A stretch of 64,000 nt of DNA from Alopecurus myosuroides (GCA_028641055.1 CM054063.1:51806464-51870463); one strand, 5' to 3'. Shown: positions 1-11,540, numbered from the stretch's first letter. Notes: generated from the letters alone by a model not told the origin. Numbers and translations: made by a program.

Positions 1-915
1 TTGTAGTCGGATCTTGTTCGAATGCTAGTGGAGAGGTTCTTCTCGAATGGAGTTATGGCCTTGACAAACTTCCTCTTGATCCACTCATTGGAGATTTCCT
101 CTTTTCCAAAGTCCCTTAATTGATTTCCATGGGTGACCACTCTTCTATATAGATCCTCGGGACTCTCGTCTTCAAGCATAACAAAGTTCTCGTACTTTTC
201 AAGAGCAACATCATATTTGGATGATTGAATGCTTGCATTGCCTTGGAACAAAGAGTCAAGTTTATCCCAAGCTTCCTTGGCGGTCTTGATACCGCGGATG
301 TGTTCAAGATGTTCTCTTGGGAGAGCCTTTTGGTTAGTCACAATAACGGTCTTGTTGAGTTGAAATTCCACATCCTCTCTTGGAGTCAAGTTGCTCGGAT
401 CACGAGGGTGAAATCCATAGAGAATTCTTCTCCATAAAGCGGTGCAAGAACCTGAAATGTGAGACTCCATATCGAACTTCCAAGAAGAGAACTCGTTAGT
501 GTTAAGCATGGGAGGAACTCCAACATTAACCATGTGTGGCATTGTGGCAATAGGGTGGATAGAATCATAATTGGGAGGTGGTGGAACTTTAGAGTTAGAC
601 CCCGAACCGTTAGCCGATTGAGACTTGGATCCCTCGGAGCTCCCACCGCCCTTAGCCTTTTTATCGGCTTTTGCTTTGGCTTTTGCCTTAGCTAAAGCGA
701 TGTTAGATTCCATTTCGTCGATGTCCGGAATGGACGTCCGAGCTAGCATCGTTGGCGATTAGAGGTGGTTCCGCGTACTCCTTGGTTTTCCCCATCAATA
801 CCTCCATCATTTTCTTCATGCTAGAAACCTCCGAACTAACACTAGAGCTAACCTTAGATAATTCGGTTTGGAGAGTTCCAACCGTATCTTGTAGGTTAGA
901 TATAGTGTCGGCCAT
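1..915 (-). pseudogene. Partial gag of SIRE-type Copia element A, frameshifted
   Basis: The minus strand encodes the N-terminal part of a Copia Gag (UBN2/retrotransposon gag type, the particle protein that packages element RNA). It starts with ATG at 915 (MADTISNLQDTV...) about 100 bp downstream of the primer-binding site. A coiled-coil-like N-terminus is followed by a Lys/Ala-rich then Ser/Gly-rich linker, and from about 590 down to base 1 by an open reading frame with typical gag features (SSWKFDMESHISGSC; AKEAWDKLDSLFQGN; EWIKRKFVKAITPFEK). The start frame and the body frame differ, so a small indel lies near 725-735, where the leading frame runs into a stop. The gene is cut by the window edge; pol would lie to the left. 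The order PBS-gag and the LTR to its right fix the orientation. Confidence 0.8.
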
Positions 916-1000
916 TTTGGAGATTTACGCACTAGAACTACCGGGGGAATTTTCATTGACCATTGTACTCTTAGGCGGTTAAGCCCTTAGTAAGAGCCGA

Positions 1001-1013
1001 GGCTCTGATACCA
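1001..1013 (-). other. Primer-binding site of element A
   Basis: Read on the minus strand this is TGGTATCAGAGCC, complementary to the 3' end of initiator tRNA-Met, the usual minus-strand primer of plant LTR retrotransposons. It sits 2 bp from the LTR end (CTTTCA), and gag starts about 90 bp downstream. Confidence 0.92.
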
Positions 1014-1717
1014 ATTGAAAGTGCACTATGGTCAACTAGAGGGGGGGGGGGTGAATAGGTTGACTACCAATTTTTCTTTTCTTTTCCTTTTAGTGGGGCT
1101 AAGCAAGATAAGATAAGGTTCTCTAGATCTGCATCTAGGTGATCAACCTATGTCGACAAAATAATATGCGCAATGGAAGTAAAGCGTAAGGTAGTAAGAC
1201 AAACAACAAGTGTAAACAAGGAGAAAAGGATATGATTCCCGTAGTTCCTTCTCAAAGAGAAGTACGTCTACTTTGAGAGGTGGGGAGCCACCTAGGCACT
1301 CCTCAATAGCACGGTTGTGCACACCTTGTTCTCCTTAAGCTTCTCCGGTGAGGGAGATTCTCGTTTCCACTATGAGGTCGACTTGAAGGCGTTGACCAAA
1401 CCTTTACAAGGGCTCGAGGTCACTCCACAAGATGGATGGAGGCTCTCAAGCAATCCGTAGCTTCTTGCAATAAGGTGGAAACTACAAGCACAAGATCTAC
1501 TAAGGTTTCTAGGCCTCAAGTAGGATTCTAGATCTACTAGGTTGTGGTGGATGGATTTGAGATTCCTTTGGTGGAAGTGTGGATCTAGGCCTCCTCTAGC
1601 TCTCCACCAAGTATGGGAGTGATTGGGTGGACGGAGTGGGAGATCTAGGTGGATGAAGCTTTCATTAATGGCTAGGAGAGATAATGGGAAAAGCTTGGCA
1701 TTTATGAGGAAGGGGAA

Positions 1718-1733
1718 GGGGTATTTATACCCC
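1718..1733 (-). promoter_or_regulatory. TATA box of LTR A
   Basis: Minus strand GTATAAATAC embedded in a near-perfect palindrome (GGGGTATAAATACCCC). It lies between the U3 minisatellite and the R/U5 part, as expected for the LTR Pol II promoter; transcription would run toward lower coordinates. The 5' LTR of element B has the same arrangement. Confidence 0.7.
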
Positions 1734-1744
1734 TTCATTAAATG

Positions 1745-2275
1745 GTCGTTGCAGTCCAGGAGCGCCGGAGGCTCCGGTGGGCTTCCATCAATAGCGCTGC
1801 AGCGCAGGGCACATGTTCATCTTTGTATGGCCAAGGGGCGGAGGCTCCGATGGATATAGCGGAGGCTCCGCCCACCGGAGGCTCCGGTGGAGCCTCCGCT
1901 CGTATGAAACAAAAGCTATTTTTGGCGAAGCCCCCACCGGAGGCGCACCGGATGCCATTTGCACAAGGGCCAGGTGGGGCCACCGGAGCTCCACTGGAGG
2001 CTCCGGTGGAGCCCCCGCTCTTAACCAACAGAGCAAGGATTTGGCGGATCCTCCACCGGAGGCCCACCGAATGCCACCCGTGCACGGGCCCAGATTTGGA
2101 ATTAGCGGAGGCTTTGGTGGAAGTAGCGGAGGTTCTGCCCCACCGGAGCTCCACCGGAGGTTCCGCCCTGGCCTCCGCTCGTATGCACCAGAGGGAGGTT
2201 TGGGCGGAGCCTGCACCGGACCCGCACCGGAGCCTGGGCGGAGCCTCCGGTGGATTCACCGGAGCCTTCGCTCCT
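1745..2275. repeat. U3 minisatellite with ggaggctccggtgg-type motif
   Basis: Degenerate GC-rich repeats built on the palindromic-looking core gccggaggctccggtgg and variants (ccaccggagg, gcggaggctccg) fill about 530 bp directly upstream of the TATA box of LTR A. Open frames on both strands here (up to 200 codons) are by-products of the lack of A/T-rich stops. Confidence 0.8.
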
Positions 2276-2447
2276 GTGCAGAAACTGCTCCCTTGGTTTC
2301 TTTCTCCTAGCCCTTTTCATTTAAACCCAACACTCGGCCCATAGAGTTAGTGAACTTGATTAACCTGGGCATTTTCATATATCAAACAAATATTAGATCA
2401 AATAGATATGTTGTCATATAATTATCAAAACAGATGATGATCTTTCA

Positions 2448-3091
2448 CCAGCCATAGCGGTAGTACCACTGGTGACAACTGTAGTACCGCTGTTGGCGGA
2501 TTCAACCATGGCGCCCAATCGAGACTATCGAATCTATCAAGAGACTAGAACATGAGAAGTGCTAATATGATTTCCTCTACGTAGGGAACACAACAAACTA
2601 CCCCTAGACTAGGAGATTTCTAGACCCTAGGAATCGTCATCTCTCAAGATTACTCGAGGGAGAGAGATAGGTAGGGTACCGGAGTTCATCATCGAGGAGG
2701 AGGAGTTGGGTGTGGTCCCCGGGCGTTCTCCGGCGAGAGAGGAGCGTTCAAGGGCCGGAGAGAGCCCTCCTTGGTGACCGGAAGGCTTGGCGGCGGCGAG
2801 ATCCAAAGTGGGGAGGAGATGAGGGATAATGGGGGGTTATGAGGGTAACCACCGTTTCCCAGATCCCTTTTATCCCCACGGATTTTTGCCGCAGCGATAG
2901 TACTGCTACGCTCAGCGTTAGTACCGCCCACCTGGTACTACCTAGGCCAAGAGGTAGTACCGTTGCTGAGTTTGTACTGGGCACGAACTCCTGCAGCGGT
3001 ACTACCGTGCGATGGGTACTACTGACAGTTACAGCGGTAGTTCCGCTCGTAACTGGTGGTAGTACCGCTAGCCAAAACTTGATTTCACCAA
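2448..3091 (-). repeat. SIRE-type LTR remnant with ggtactaccgc repeats
   Basis: Two patches of the motif ggtactaccgc / gcggtagtacc (about 2455-2510 and 2890-3075) flank a leader-like stretch (2520-2870). The motif is the same as in the U3 of element B's 5' LTR (33300-33830), but the flanking sequence does not match that LTR by eye, so I do not call this the paired 3' LTR of element B. The minus strand at 3091 reads TGGTGAAAT, like the LTR starts of A and B (TGGTGAAAG). The LTR of element A appears to have inserted into it at 2447/2448. Confidence 0.5.
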
Positions 3092-3600
3092 GGGATCAAA
3101 TAGATTGAAAATTTCAGAGAGAGAAATGTCTTAGGGGGAATTGTTTGGGCTTGGGATTAGAACACCAGCTGAGATGGTACTCCAACTCCAACTTTTGCAA
3201 ACAAAGTCAAAAATCAAATAAGGAAAAGAGGGAGTGTGATTCCCAAACCAACACCGGCACAACAAAAACACAAACCAACACAACGAAAACACCACAATGA
3301 AATAAAAAACAAGAACCAACTCTTCAAGAGAAGAGGTTGGTGGCCTAAGCCACCATGTAAGAGATCATGGTATGTTACCGCGAAGATATATCTTGGGTAC
3401 ATTGCCAATTCTCAACATTGAAGCTCACAATTCAACATTAGAAAAAGAGAGATAACAATGAGTATTTGCTTTGGGCATAATGGGCGAGGGAGAACCAAAT
3501 GTGTTAGGATAACACTCCCCCTATGTCCATGCCTACACCTAAGCTCGAACATGTTTCATCTATAGGGGTGTGTGCAAGATCTTCAAGTCAAACTCCTAGA
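3092..3600 (-). other. Non-coding 3' region of element B
   Basis: About 500 bp with no credible reading frame between the end of pol and the LTR-like remnant. It contains a purine run on the minus strand (ATAGGGGGAG, about 3515-3524) followed by TGTT. SIRE-type elements often carry AGGGGGAG tracts in a long non-coding stretch after pol, so this may be either an internal tract or the true polypurine tract. No env-like ORF was seen. Confidence 0.5.
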
Positions 3601-6600
3601 ATCAATGACATTTAGTTCATTCCTCAAGAACAAGAATCTTGCATCATCGAGTGGCTTCGTGAAAATATCCGCAAGATTGTCCTTGGTGGGCACATAAGAT
3701 AGTGCAATATCCCCTCTTGCCACATGGTCTCGGATGAAATGATGGCGAATCTCAATGTGCTTCGTTCTTGTATGTTACACGGGATTGTAGGGATCTTGAT
3801 GACACTTTCATTGTCACACAAAAGAGGCACCTTATCCATATGAACACCATATTACTCGAGAGTTTGCCTCATCCATAGCAATTGAGTGCAAGCACTTGCG
3901 GCGGCTACATACTCGGCTTCGGCGGTGGAGAGAGATATGCAATTTTGCTTCTTGGAAGACCAACTCACCAAAGACCTACCAAGAAATTGGCAAGCCCCGG
4001 AAGTATACTTCCTATGATCTTGATCACCCGCCCAATCGGAATCCGTGTAGCCCTTGAGAGAAAATTGTGCCCCCTTTGGGTACCACAAACCAAATCTTGG
4101 GGTATGAACCAAATAACGAAAGATCCTATGGACCGCCATCAAATGGCTATCCTTAGGAGCCGCTTGATACCTTGCACACACACCTACACTCAAAACGATA
4201 TCGTGCCTAGATGCACAAAGTTAGAGCAAAGAACCTATCATAGAACGATACATATTTTGGTCCACATCTTTACCCTTCGGATTACGTGATAGGTGGCACT
4301 TGACTTGCATAGGAGATGTCTTGATCTTTTCTTCTAGGAAGTTATACCTCTTGATCATGTCTTGGGTATACTTGGCTTGAGAAATGAAAGTCCCACGAGC
4401 CAATTGCTTGATCTCAAAGCCAAGGAAGAATTTAAGCTCACCCATCATAGACATCTCGAACTTGTCAGTCATAAGCTTAGAGAACTCATTATTGAAAGCT
4501 TGGTTAGTTGAGCCAAAGATGATATCGTCCACATAGAGTTGGCATATGAAAATCTCTCCCTTTACTCTCTTGGTGAAGAGAGTGGGGTTGATCTTCCCAA
4601 CTTCGAAACCACGGTCATCCAACAATTCTCTAAGGTGCTCATACCAAGCACGTGGTGCTTGTTTGAGACCATAGAGAGCTTTGTCAAGTTTGTAGAAATG
4701 GTTAGGAAAGTTGAGATTCTCGAACCCCGGAGGTTGCTTCACATATACTTCCTCCTTTAGTGAACCATTCTAGAAAGCACTTTTGACATCCATTTGTTGC
4801 AATTTGAAATTATGAGAAGAAGCGTAAGCAAGGAGGATACGGATGGACTCAAGGTAAGCCACGAGTGCGTAGGTTTCGTCAAAGTCAATGCCTTCAACTT
4901 GAGTGTAACCTTGAGCAACCAATCTAGCCTTGTTCCTTATGACAATACCATGCTCATCTTGCTTTTTCTTGAAAATCCACTTAGTGCCAATAACATTGTG
5001 GCAATATTTGGGCTTCTCAACCAATCTCCAAACTTTGTCATCATGCATTGCTTCAACCCAATCGGAGTCCTCAAGAGCTTCAAACACTTTCTTAGGTTCC
5101 ACCATAGAGATATGAGCTTGATGCTCACTAAAATGTGCCAAATGCCTTCTTGTGGATCTTCTAGCTTGAATATCTTCCAAGACCTTGTTGTCTTGGGAAT
5201 CAATATGTTTCAAAGATCTTCTTATCCTTTTAACACAACGGGCTTCGATCTCCGCATTATTGCACGGAGGGATCACTTGACCATCTTGATCATTTGGGTC
5301 CCCATCTTGACCAATTTGGCCTTGATCATCATCATCATCATGATCATCAATATTTTCAACACTAGCTTCAACTTGAGGAGAGGATGAAGAGGGTGGTTGA
5401 TCTTGGCCTTGACCTTGACTAGCATGAATAATAGGAGTGGATGCATCTTGCGTAGTGACTTGGTCAATAAGAGGAGGGTCTTCTACATGTTCTTGGTTAG
5501 GTGTAATACTTGGCTCCTTGGCATGATCTTCTATTATAGAGGAGGGATCCACTTGAGTAGAGAATAGTCCTTCTCGATTCGCATAAGGTGTCCCTCAATG
5601 GGGCGAAAAAATCCCACACCCATCCTTCCTATGGCTTCTTGAGGTATTTCAACATCTACATTAGAAACATGAAATTGCGCCACTTGGGAGCCATCATTTT
5701 CCTCGAAAGCCACACTACAAGATTCTATGACAATCCGTGAGGCTTTGTCAAAGACTCTATAAGTGTGGGATTCGGCACCGTAACCAACAAATATACCCTC
5801 AATAGTTTTGGATTGAAATTTAGACAACCTAACACCCTTGATCAAATAAAATCACTTACAACCGAATACACGGAAGTAGGAGACGTTGGGCTTGTTGTCG
5901 GTGAGGATCTCATATAGAGTCTTGTCCAAGCCTTTGCGGATGTAGAGGCGGTTGGAGGAGTGGCATGCGGTGGATATGGCCTCGGCCCGCAAATATTGGG
6001 GAGAAGTGTACTAAGACAACATGGTCCTTGCCATATCCAAGAGAGTGCGATTCTTCCTTTCCGCAACACCATTTTGTTGAGGAGTGTAAGTGGCGGAGTA
6101 TTGATGACGAATGCCTTCTTCACTAAGGAATTCATTCAAAGTATAGTTCTTGAACTCCGAACCATTATCACTCCTAATAGCCATGATTTGCACATTGTCT
6201 TGACGTTGCACTTGGTTGGAGAAGTCGATGATGGTTTGTTGAGTCTCACTCTTGCACTTTAAGAAATAAACCCAAGTGTATCTTTAATAATCATCGACAA
6301 TCACCAAGCAATATTTCTTGCCTCCAAGACTTTCTTCGGGCACGGCACCAAAGAGATCAACATGGAGAAGCTCCAAGATATTTTTTGATGAAATAATAGT
6401 CTTGTCCTTGTGTGCATATCATGCATCTTTCCTTCAACACACGACCTACAAACACGATCCTTTGAAAAGGAAACATTTTCTTTTAGTTCGACAATAAGGC
6501 CACCTTTGTGAAGAATTTTCATAGTTCTCATGTTGACATGGGACAAGAGGCGATGCCACAACCATCCCACGTCCGCCTTTCCGAAAATACACATTGTTTG

Positions 6601-7016
6601 AGAGTTGGTAGACTTCGAAAAGTCCACCACGAACAACTCATTTTCAACATGTCCCACATAAGCGACGTTAAGAGTCTTGCTCCTGAAAAGGACCACAATA
6701 TCAACATAAAAAAAGACGGAGAAATCCATCTTTCCAAGAGAGCGGACGGAAAGTAAATTGTAACCCAGGGATTCGAGAAGCATGACGTTCACGATAGTGA
6801 TATCGGGAGCAACCACAACCTTGCCGAACCCGGATACCTTAGACAAGGACGAGTCTCCATAAGTGACGATTGCTTGTATGTCATTTGGGCGCAACTCCAT
6901 CACAAGTTCTTTGCTTCCGGTCATATGTCTAGTGCATCCACTATCAATTATCCATTTAGTCCCACTGGAAGCATAGTCCTGCAAGAGATCATTGACTAGA
7001 GTTAGGAACCGAGGAG
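3601..7016 (-). pseudogene. Decayed pol (PR-IN-RT-RH) of SIRE-type Copia element B
   Basis: Minus-strand order (descending coordinates) is Copia-like. Protease motif WIIDSGCTRHMTG is near 6940. Integrase zinc finger (HRLLSHVNM...CRSC) lies at 6430-6560, with catalytic motifs RSDNGSEF near 6170 and NGVAERKNRT near 6060. RT has RNKARLVAQGYTQ and the YVDD box (QLYVDDIIFGS, near 4530). RNase H has YTDSDWAGD near 4040 and AEAEYVAAASA near 3900. At least three frame changes (near 7013, between 6430 and 6210, near 3775) and several stops break it: a TAG in place of Leu after DVKSAF (4768-4770), a TAA in place of Tyr after MIGSLL (4221) and a TAA at 3852. Pol would have processed and integrated element RNA; this copy cannot make it. 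The level of decay makes B the oldest element of the nest, consistent with its being the host of the Angela insertion. Confidence 0.85.
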
Positions 7017-9596
7017 GGTCCATTTATGTTAGCAACAAGGGTCTTTGGAACCCAAATAGTATAGTCAATGAAACCCTCAATAGGACCAACATATTTAGCT
7101 TGCACAACACCATAATAATCAAAATATAAGAAATGGTGTGGAATGTTAGGTCCCGCGGAGGTGCTACGAGTAGTGTTGTCCCTCATGACACTACTACTCG
7201 AGGAAATATTGTTTGCTTGAGTGAGTGTGCTACGAGTAGTGTTGTCCCTCATGACACTACTACTCGAGGAAATATTGTTTGCTTGAGCGAGTGTGCTACG
7301 AGTAGTGTTGTCCCTAATGACAATACCACCCGAAGCACCATTGTTGGTCTTCTTCTTGTTCTTCTTCTTAGCTACATAGCCAAGACCTTGCTTTCCCACT
7401 TGTTGCCATGGAGCACTCAATTGTAGTCTAGAAATGACCACATTAGAGTTAGGGGCAACCACTTGTGGGGTAGGAATCACAACCTTCTTAACTTGAGGGC
7501 CTTTTCCCTTGAGCCTTGCTAACTCATCCTTCAACCTAGCATTTTCCTCAATAATATTTGCATGATCACAAGAAGAAGTAGAGGTGCTAGGGTTGTTAGG
7601 TTGATTAAGTTGAGTTTGAAGTTGTTCATTAACTCTTTGAGGGAAGAGTGTTGGCTCTCCAAAGCTTTGTGAGCCTTGGTTAGCTTTTCAAACTCCTCGG
7701 TTAGTTTACCATGACCAACCCCAAACTCAACCTTATCCTTTTTAGCCTTTTTATATTTAGCAATAGCAAGATCACGTTCCTTAGTGATGTTAGAGACAAG
7801 TTCATTATGAGTTAATTCAATAGATTCGAGTTCCTCCTCTAGAGAAACTCTACCATCATGCTCTTCCTCAAGAGTCATAGAGAGGGATGCAATCTCATCC
7901 GCATCCCTTCTTTCAACCTCACCTTTCTTCTCAAGAGCATCTTGGGCCTCTCCCAATTGCCTCATGAGATACTCAAAGTACTTCTTGGTCTCCCCTTGCA
8001 TGTTAGACATAAAACGTTCCAAGGAGACCCTCTCATCTTCTACTCTAAGACTAGCAAGATGTTCTAGTTCCCTAGGGGTCTTAGAGTTGGAAGAAGGTGA
8101 TACCTCCGTGGCCTTAGCCATGAAGCACTTGGCATTTCGTTGAGGATGATCGTCATTGGGGGATTCAAAGAGAGATGAAGATGATGGAATGGAAGCAATA
8201 GCTAGAGCGGCCACTTCACTTGTGGTTTCGTCTTCTTCATCACTCTCGGAATCATACTCCTCTTGAATCAAGAGCACAAACTTAGTGGGAGACTTCTTGT
8301 TGAATGGTTTCTTCTTGAAGTGAGGTTTCTTGTACTCAACCTTGGACTTGTCCTTGCGAATGAGCTTGCCACTATGGAGCTCTCTATTCTCATAGGGACA
8401 CTCCACAATGAAGTGGTGCTTATCTTGGCAATTGAAGCAAGACCTCACTTTTTGAGCCCCATCATTTCCATAGCGAGACTTGGTCTTCTCCTCAACAAAT
8501 TTCTTGCCTTTGGGAGGATTATTCCAAAACTTTTGCACGGCGAGAGCAATGAGATCCTTTAGCACGGGATCATAGTCTTGTTCAGCAATGCCTCGTCTCC
8601 TTCTTCTTCATACTCAACCTCTCTTGATACAACCTTGGCCTTCAAAGCAACGGATGCTCCTTTGTGCATTCCAATGGCTCTAGAACGGTTGTCAAGAGCA
8701 TTCTTGGTTTGTACTTGATACGAGCACATTTCGTGCATCACTTGAGTTGAGGTCATGGAAGAGAAATCATGTCTTCCTTGAATGCTCTTCATGTCCGCAC
8801 CCTCAAATGGCATTATGGAAATCATGTACTTCCTCTTGATCCAAGCATCATCAATGTACTTGGCACCAACATTTGAGAAGGCGGTTGCAAGAGTCTTGAG
8901 TCTCCGGTACATTTCGACATGGTCCTCTCCATCATGCATATAGAACCCTTCGGCCTCATTGGTCAAGGAATCATATCTATTCCTTTGCATGCTCTCATTG
9001 CCCACAAACATGACGACAAGAGCGTCCCATGTTTCCTTGGCGGTGGAATATTGTTGAATATGCGGCATGTGGTTAGGACCCACGGCTTGTTGAAGAATGG
9101 ACAAGGCGGTGTAGTTGAGTTGGCAATCTACGGCTTCTCTTCTTGTGAGGTTCTTGGGGTCATGAGGCTTGTATCCATCACGAGTGATGCTCCAAAGATC
9201 TATAAAAGAAGAGTTCAAGTGAGTCTCCATGTAATACTGCCATTCAAGAAAAGAAAAGGCATCAATTTTAGGTGGATCTCCTCTAGGGATTATATGAGAA
9301 TGTGGGACGGGAGGATTAGGAGAATAACTTTTGGGAACGGTGTGAAATTCTCCGTCTCCTTCCGTACCCTTCTTAGTGGAGTTTTCGGCGGAAACATGTT
9401 TATGTGGTTCACCATCTACCCCTTTCTTAGCGCTCTCGGAGACCTCCGGTCTTTTGGCTTTGAGGAGTTGCGACAATACTTGACGCAACTCATCAAATTT
9501 AGCGTCTATGGATGAGGTCAATGAAGTTCTCAAATCATTGAGATCATCCATGGACACCCTAGCCTTGGACGATTCGGTATCCGACTCTTCTGCCAT
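7017..9596 (-). pseudogene. gag of SIRE-type Copia element B, frameshifted
   Basis: Gag starts with ATG at 9596, 40 bp after the primer-binding site. Residues 1-60 are coiled-coil-like (DLNDLRTSLTSSIDAKFDEL). The UBN2-type core follows (FLEWQYYMETHLNSSFIDLW; TAKETWDALVVMF). A zinc knuckle CFNCQDKHHFIVEC is near 8435-8395 with Lys-rich flanks. Then come an acidic stretch (EEYDSESDEEDE), a long coiled coil (about 8000-7630) and Ser/Thr repeats before protease. Two small frame changes are inferred: near 8585, where a 1-nt loss moves the reading from ...EALL into the frame of ...DPVLKDLIALAVQ, and near 7622. The long Gag with a coiled-coil C-terminal extension is typical of the SIRE lineage. Confidence 0.82.
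7161..7331 (-). repeat. 66-bp in-frame tandem repeat in gag of element B
   Basis: gtgctacgagtagtgttgtc recurs at 7161, 7227 and 7293, an exact 66-bp (22-codon) period with two full copies and a partial third. It encodes repeats of the type RDNTTRSTLAQANNISSSSSVM in the linker between Gag and protease. The period is a multiple of three, so the duplication kept the frame. Confidence 0.85.
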
Positions 9597-9636
9597 ACTT
9601 AAACTCTTAGGCGGTTAAGCCCAATAGAAGAGTCGA

Positions 9637-9649
9637 GGCTCTGATACCA
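9637..9649 (-). other. Primer-binding site of element B
   Basis: Minus strand TGGTATCAGAGCC, complementary to initiator tRNA-Met, 2 bp from the LTR end (CTTTCA at 9652). The adjoining leader (tcttaggcggttaagccc) is almost the same as in element A, supporting one lineage for both. Confidence 0.92.
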
Positions 9650-9651
9650 AT

Positions 9652-10209
9652 TGAAAGTAAAGTATGGGCACCTACAGGGGGTGAATAGGTGCTACGACCA
9701 ATTTTAATTTTTCTTGTAATTAAGGCTTGACACAAAGGTAAATTCTCTAGATAATGCGACTATGGTGAATTTACCTACATGACAAGGATAACAATAATCA
9801 CAATGCAAGTAAAAGTAAAGGGAGTGAGGGAACGAGGTAACCAAAGTGAAGCACACGGAGACATGATGTAATCCCGAGTTCCTCCTTGTTAGGGGAGTAC
9901 GTCTAGTTGGAGAAGTGTGAGCTCGCCACGAAGGCCTACTCAACGCCACAAAGACCTCACCCTATTCTCCGATGAACTCCGCCACAAAGGCCTAGTTCAC
10001 CTTCCACTATTGAACCCCTTTGAGGCGGGGATCGAGTCCTTTACAAACAACTTGGGGATAACACCCACAACCAAATTGAGGGCTCCCAACTCTTCTTGAA
10101 TCACCGACAAGTAGAGAGATTCCTAGGTTCTCCACAAGAGGAAACCCTAGGCTAGATCCCTCTAGCTAGAGAGGGGGAAATGAAAAACGAGTCGGTGAAG
10201 ATGTAGATC
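9652..10209 (-). repeat. 5' LTR of element B, U5/R part
   Basis: LTR sequence immediately upstream (minus strand) of the primer-binding site. It includes the conserved U5 end (tgaaagtaaagtatgggcacc...gggggtgaatagg in plus orientation), as in LTR A. It is interrupted at 10209 by the Angela-like Copia, which duplicated AGATC (10205-10209 and 33143-33147); the rest of the LTR resumes at 33148. Confidence 0.85.
10205..10209. repeat. Target-site duplication AGATC, left copy
   Basis: AGATC immediately precedes the TGTTGGG start of the Angela-like LTR. The identical pentamer follows the CA end of the second LTR at 33143-33147. A 5-bp duplication is standard for Copia integrase. Confidence 0.95.
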
Positions 10210-11539
10210 TGTTGGGAATATGCCCTAGAGGCAATCATGTATGATGTAATTCCCACTGTATTCATAAAGTTATTAAGTTTTCCTTGTTTTGAACATCTGA
10301 TATATGTCATTGAATATGTGATTCGATTGTGGAACTATATATTCATGTTGTTCATACTAGATTGTCCTTGGTCATTTAGGTTGTGCTGGACACACACCCT
10401 AGACTAATGTGAGTGTTGGCTGATGACACGGTTCCACTTGTCATGGGCATGGTGATGCCATTCCAATGTTCACGGACTTGACTAAAGAGTTTAGCAAGTC
10501 GGACTGACCCACATTGAGATGCAACGATCAAGTCGTCATTTGCATGTCTCAATCAATGTAATCCTTAGACCTGAGGTTGTCGCACAATCCGAGTTGTGGA
10601 TCACCGACTTAGGTTCTGTCAAACGTTGTTCTGTGACAAGGCAACTATAAAGGCAGAGTTCGGGTCGAATGAGAAGCAAGCTGCGTGATGTGGATAATCA
10701 AGATGGGATTTTGCCCCTCCGAATGGAGAGATATTCTCTGGGCCCTCTCGAGTGATATGATTCAGGAAGCATGGCCATGCGCGACTCAGTTAAGTGTTAA
10801 ATGTGTCGGTTGACTAAGAGTTAGTCAGATGAATCACATGTCACAGATCGAGAAGAGAGTTGAGCTATTTAAGGGATGACGATAAATCGCCTATAGCTCG
10901 ATAAGGTATACCGTGAGGCAAAAGGGACTAAGATGAATATCACATTGAAAGGTATGTCGTCATGGCTCAATGGTTCTTGGGAGTCGGCACGTTCTGCTAG
11001 GAGCCGCTACCGATTGATCGATTGGGAGTTGGACTCCAATCGTGTCCAAGTCGCCATGAGCCTGCAGGGTTGCACACCTAAGAGCGGGAGAAAGTATGTG
11101 TCGGGTTGGACCCGAACCGGAAATGGACTGGTTTTGTGAGTCGGACTCAGAGAGGGAATGGGTCACAAGTGTTGTGAAGCCCATTACCATACGCTATATA
11201 AAGAGGGGCGCAGGTTGCCCAGCGGGCACGTTAGTCCACTCTCCCATGCGTTGGGAACCCTAGCCCCACTCAGTCCAGCCGCCGCACCGGACCTAGCAGT
11301 CCGCCGTCAGAGCTCCTCCTCGTACGTGTGGATACCGGCAGAGGTGCTGTACGTTCAGCACTTCGACGTTTGAGGGATTGAATCAGCCGGACCGGATCGT
11401 GGGACTGCACTGCCCCGACGCGCTGCATCGATAATCCGCACCTGTGCGTCTAGTGGTAATTCTCGTGGCCTTCTACCTCGGCTAGATCTTGGAAGCATCG
11501 CGTAGGAAAAGTTTTTGTTTATCTCTACGCGTTCCAACA
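10210..11539 (+). repeat. 5' LTR of the Angela-like Copia
   Basis: 1330 bp, starting TGTTGGG and ending CCAACA. Near-identical to 31817-33142, with a few small indels (for example ttgagatgcaacgatc here against ttgagaacgatc there). The sequence cgctatataaagagg at about 11193 is the likely TATA box; the second LTR has cgctgtataaag at that place. Confidence 0.95.
11193..11203 (+). promoter_or_regulatory. Probable TATA box in the Angela-like 5' LTR
   Basis: CTATATAAAG lies about 340 bp before the LTR end, upstream of a CT-rich leader (tccactctcccatgcg), as expected for the LTR promoter driving the genomic RNA. Confidence 0.6.
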
Positions 11540-11540
11540 G

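Larger units (their letters stand above)
1016..2447 (-). repeat. 5' LTR of element A (SIRE/Maximus-like)
   Basis: The LTR ends (minus strand) in CTTTCA next to the primer-binding site at 1001-1013. At its other end TGAAAG (minus strand) at 2447 makes a short inverted terminal match, giving about 1.43 kb; the boundary could be 3 bp further out (TGGTGAAAG). The U5/R side is 1016-1700, including an 11-G run at 1041-1051. A TATA box lies at 1721-1730. The U3 side contains a GC-rich minisatellite (1745-2275) and an AT-rich terminal piece (2340-2447). The LTR appears to have inserted into another SIRE-type LTR whose ggtagtacc motifs begin at 2458. Confidence 0.75.

Noticed and set aside
1041..1051. 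G homopolymer as a possible sequencing error
   Set aside because: A shorter G run occurs at the same place in LTR B (cagggggtgaatagg at 9674), so it is a family feature; only its length is doubtful.
1742..2344. A 200-codon plus-strand ORF and overlapping minus-strand ORFs of up to 173 codons
   Set aside because: They lie wholly in the GC-rich U3 minisatellite of LTR A; frames are open in several phases because the repeat has no stop codons.
3511..3524. ATAGGGGGAG|TGTT as a certain 3' LTR start of element B
   Set aside because: The 5' LTR of B starts TGAAAG or TGGTGAAAG, not TGTTATCC, and SIRE-type elements often have such purine tracts internally; left as a candidate only.
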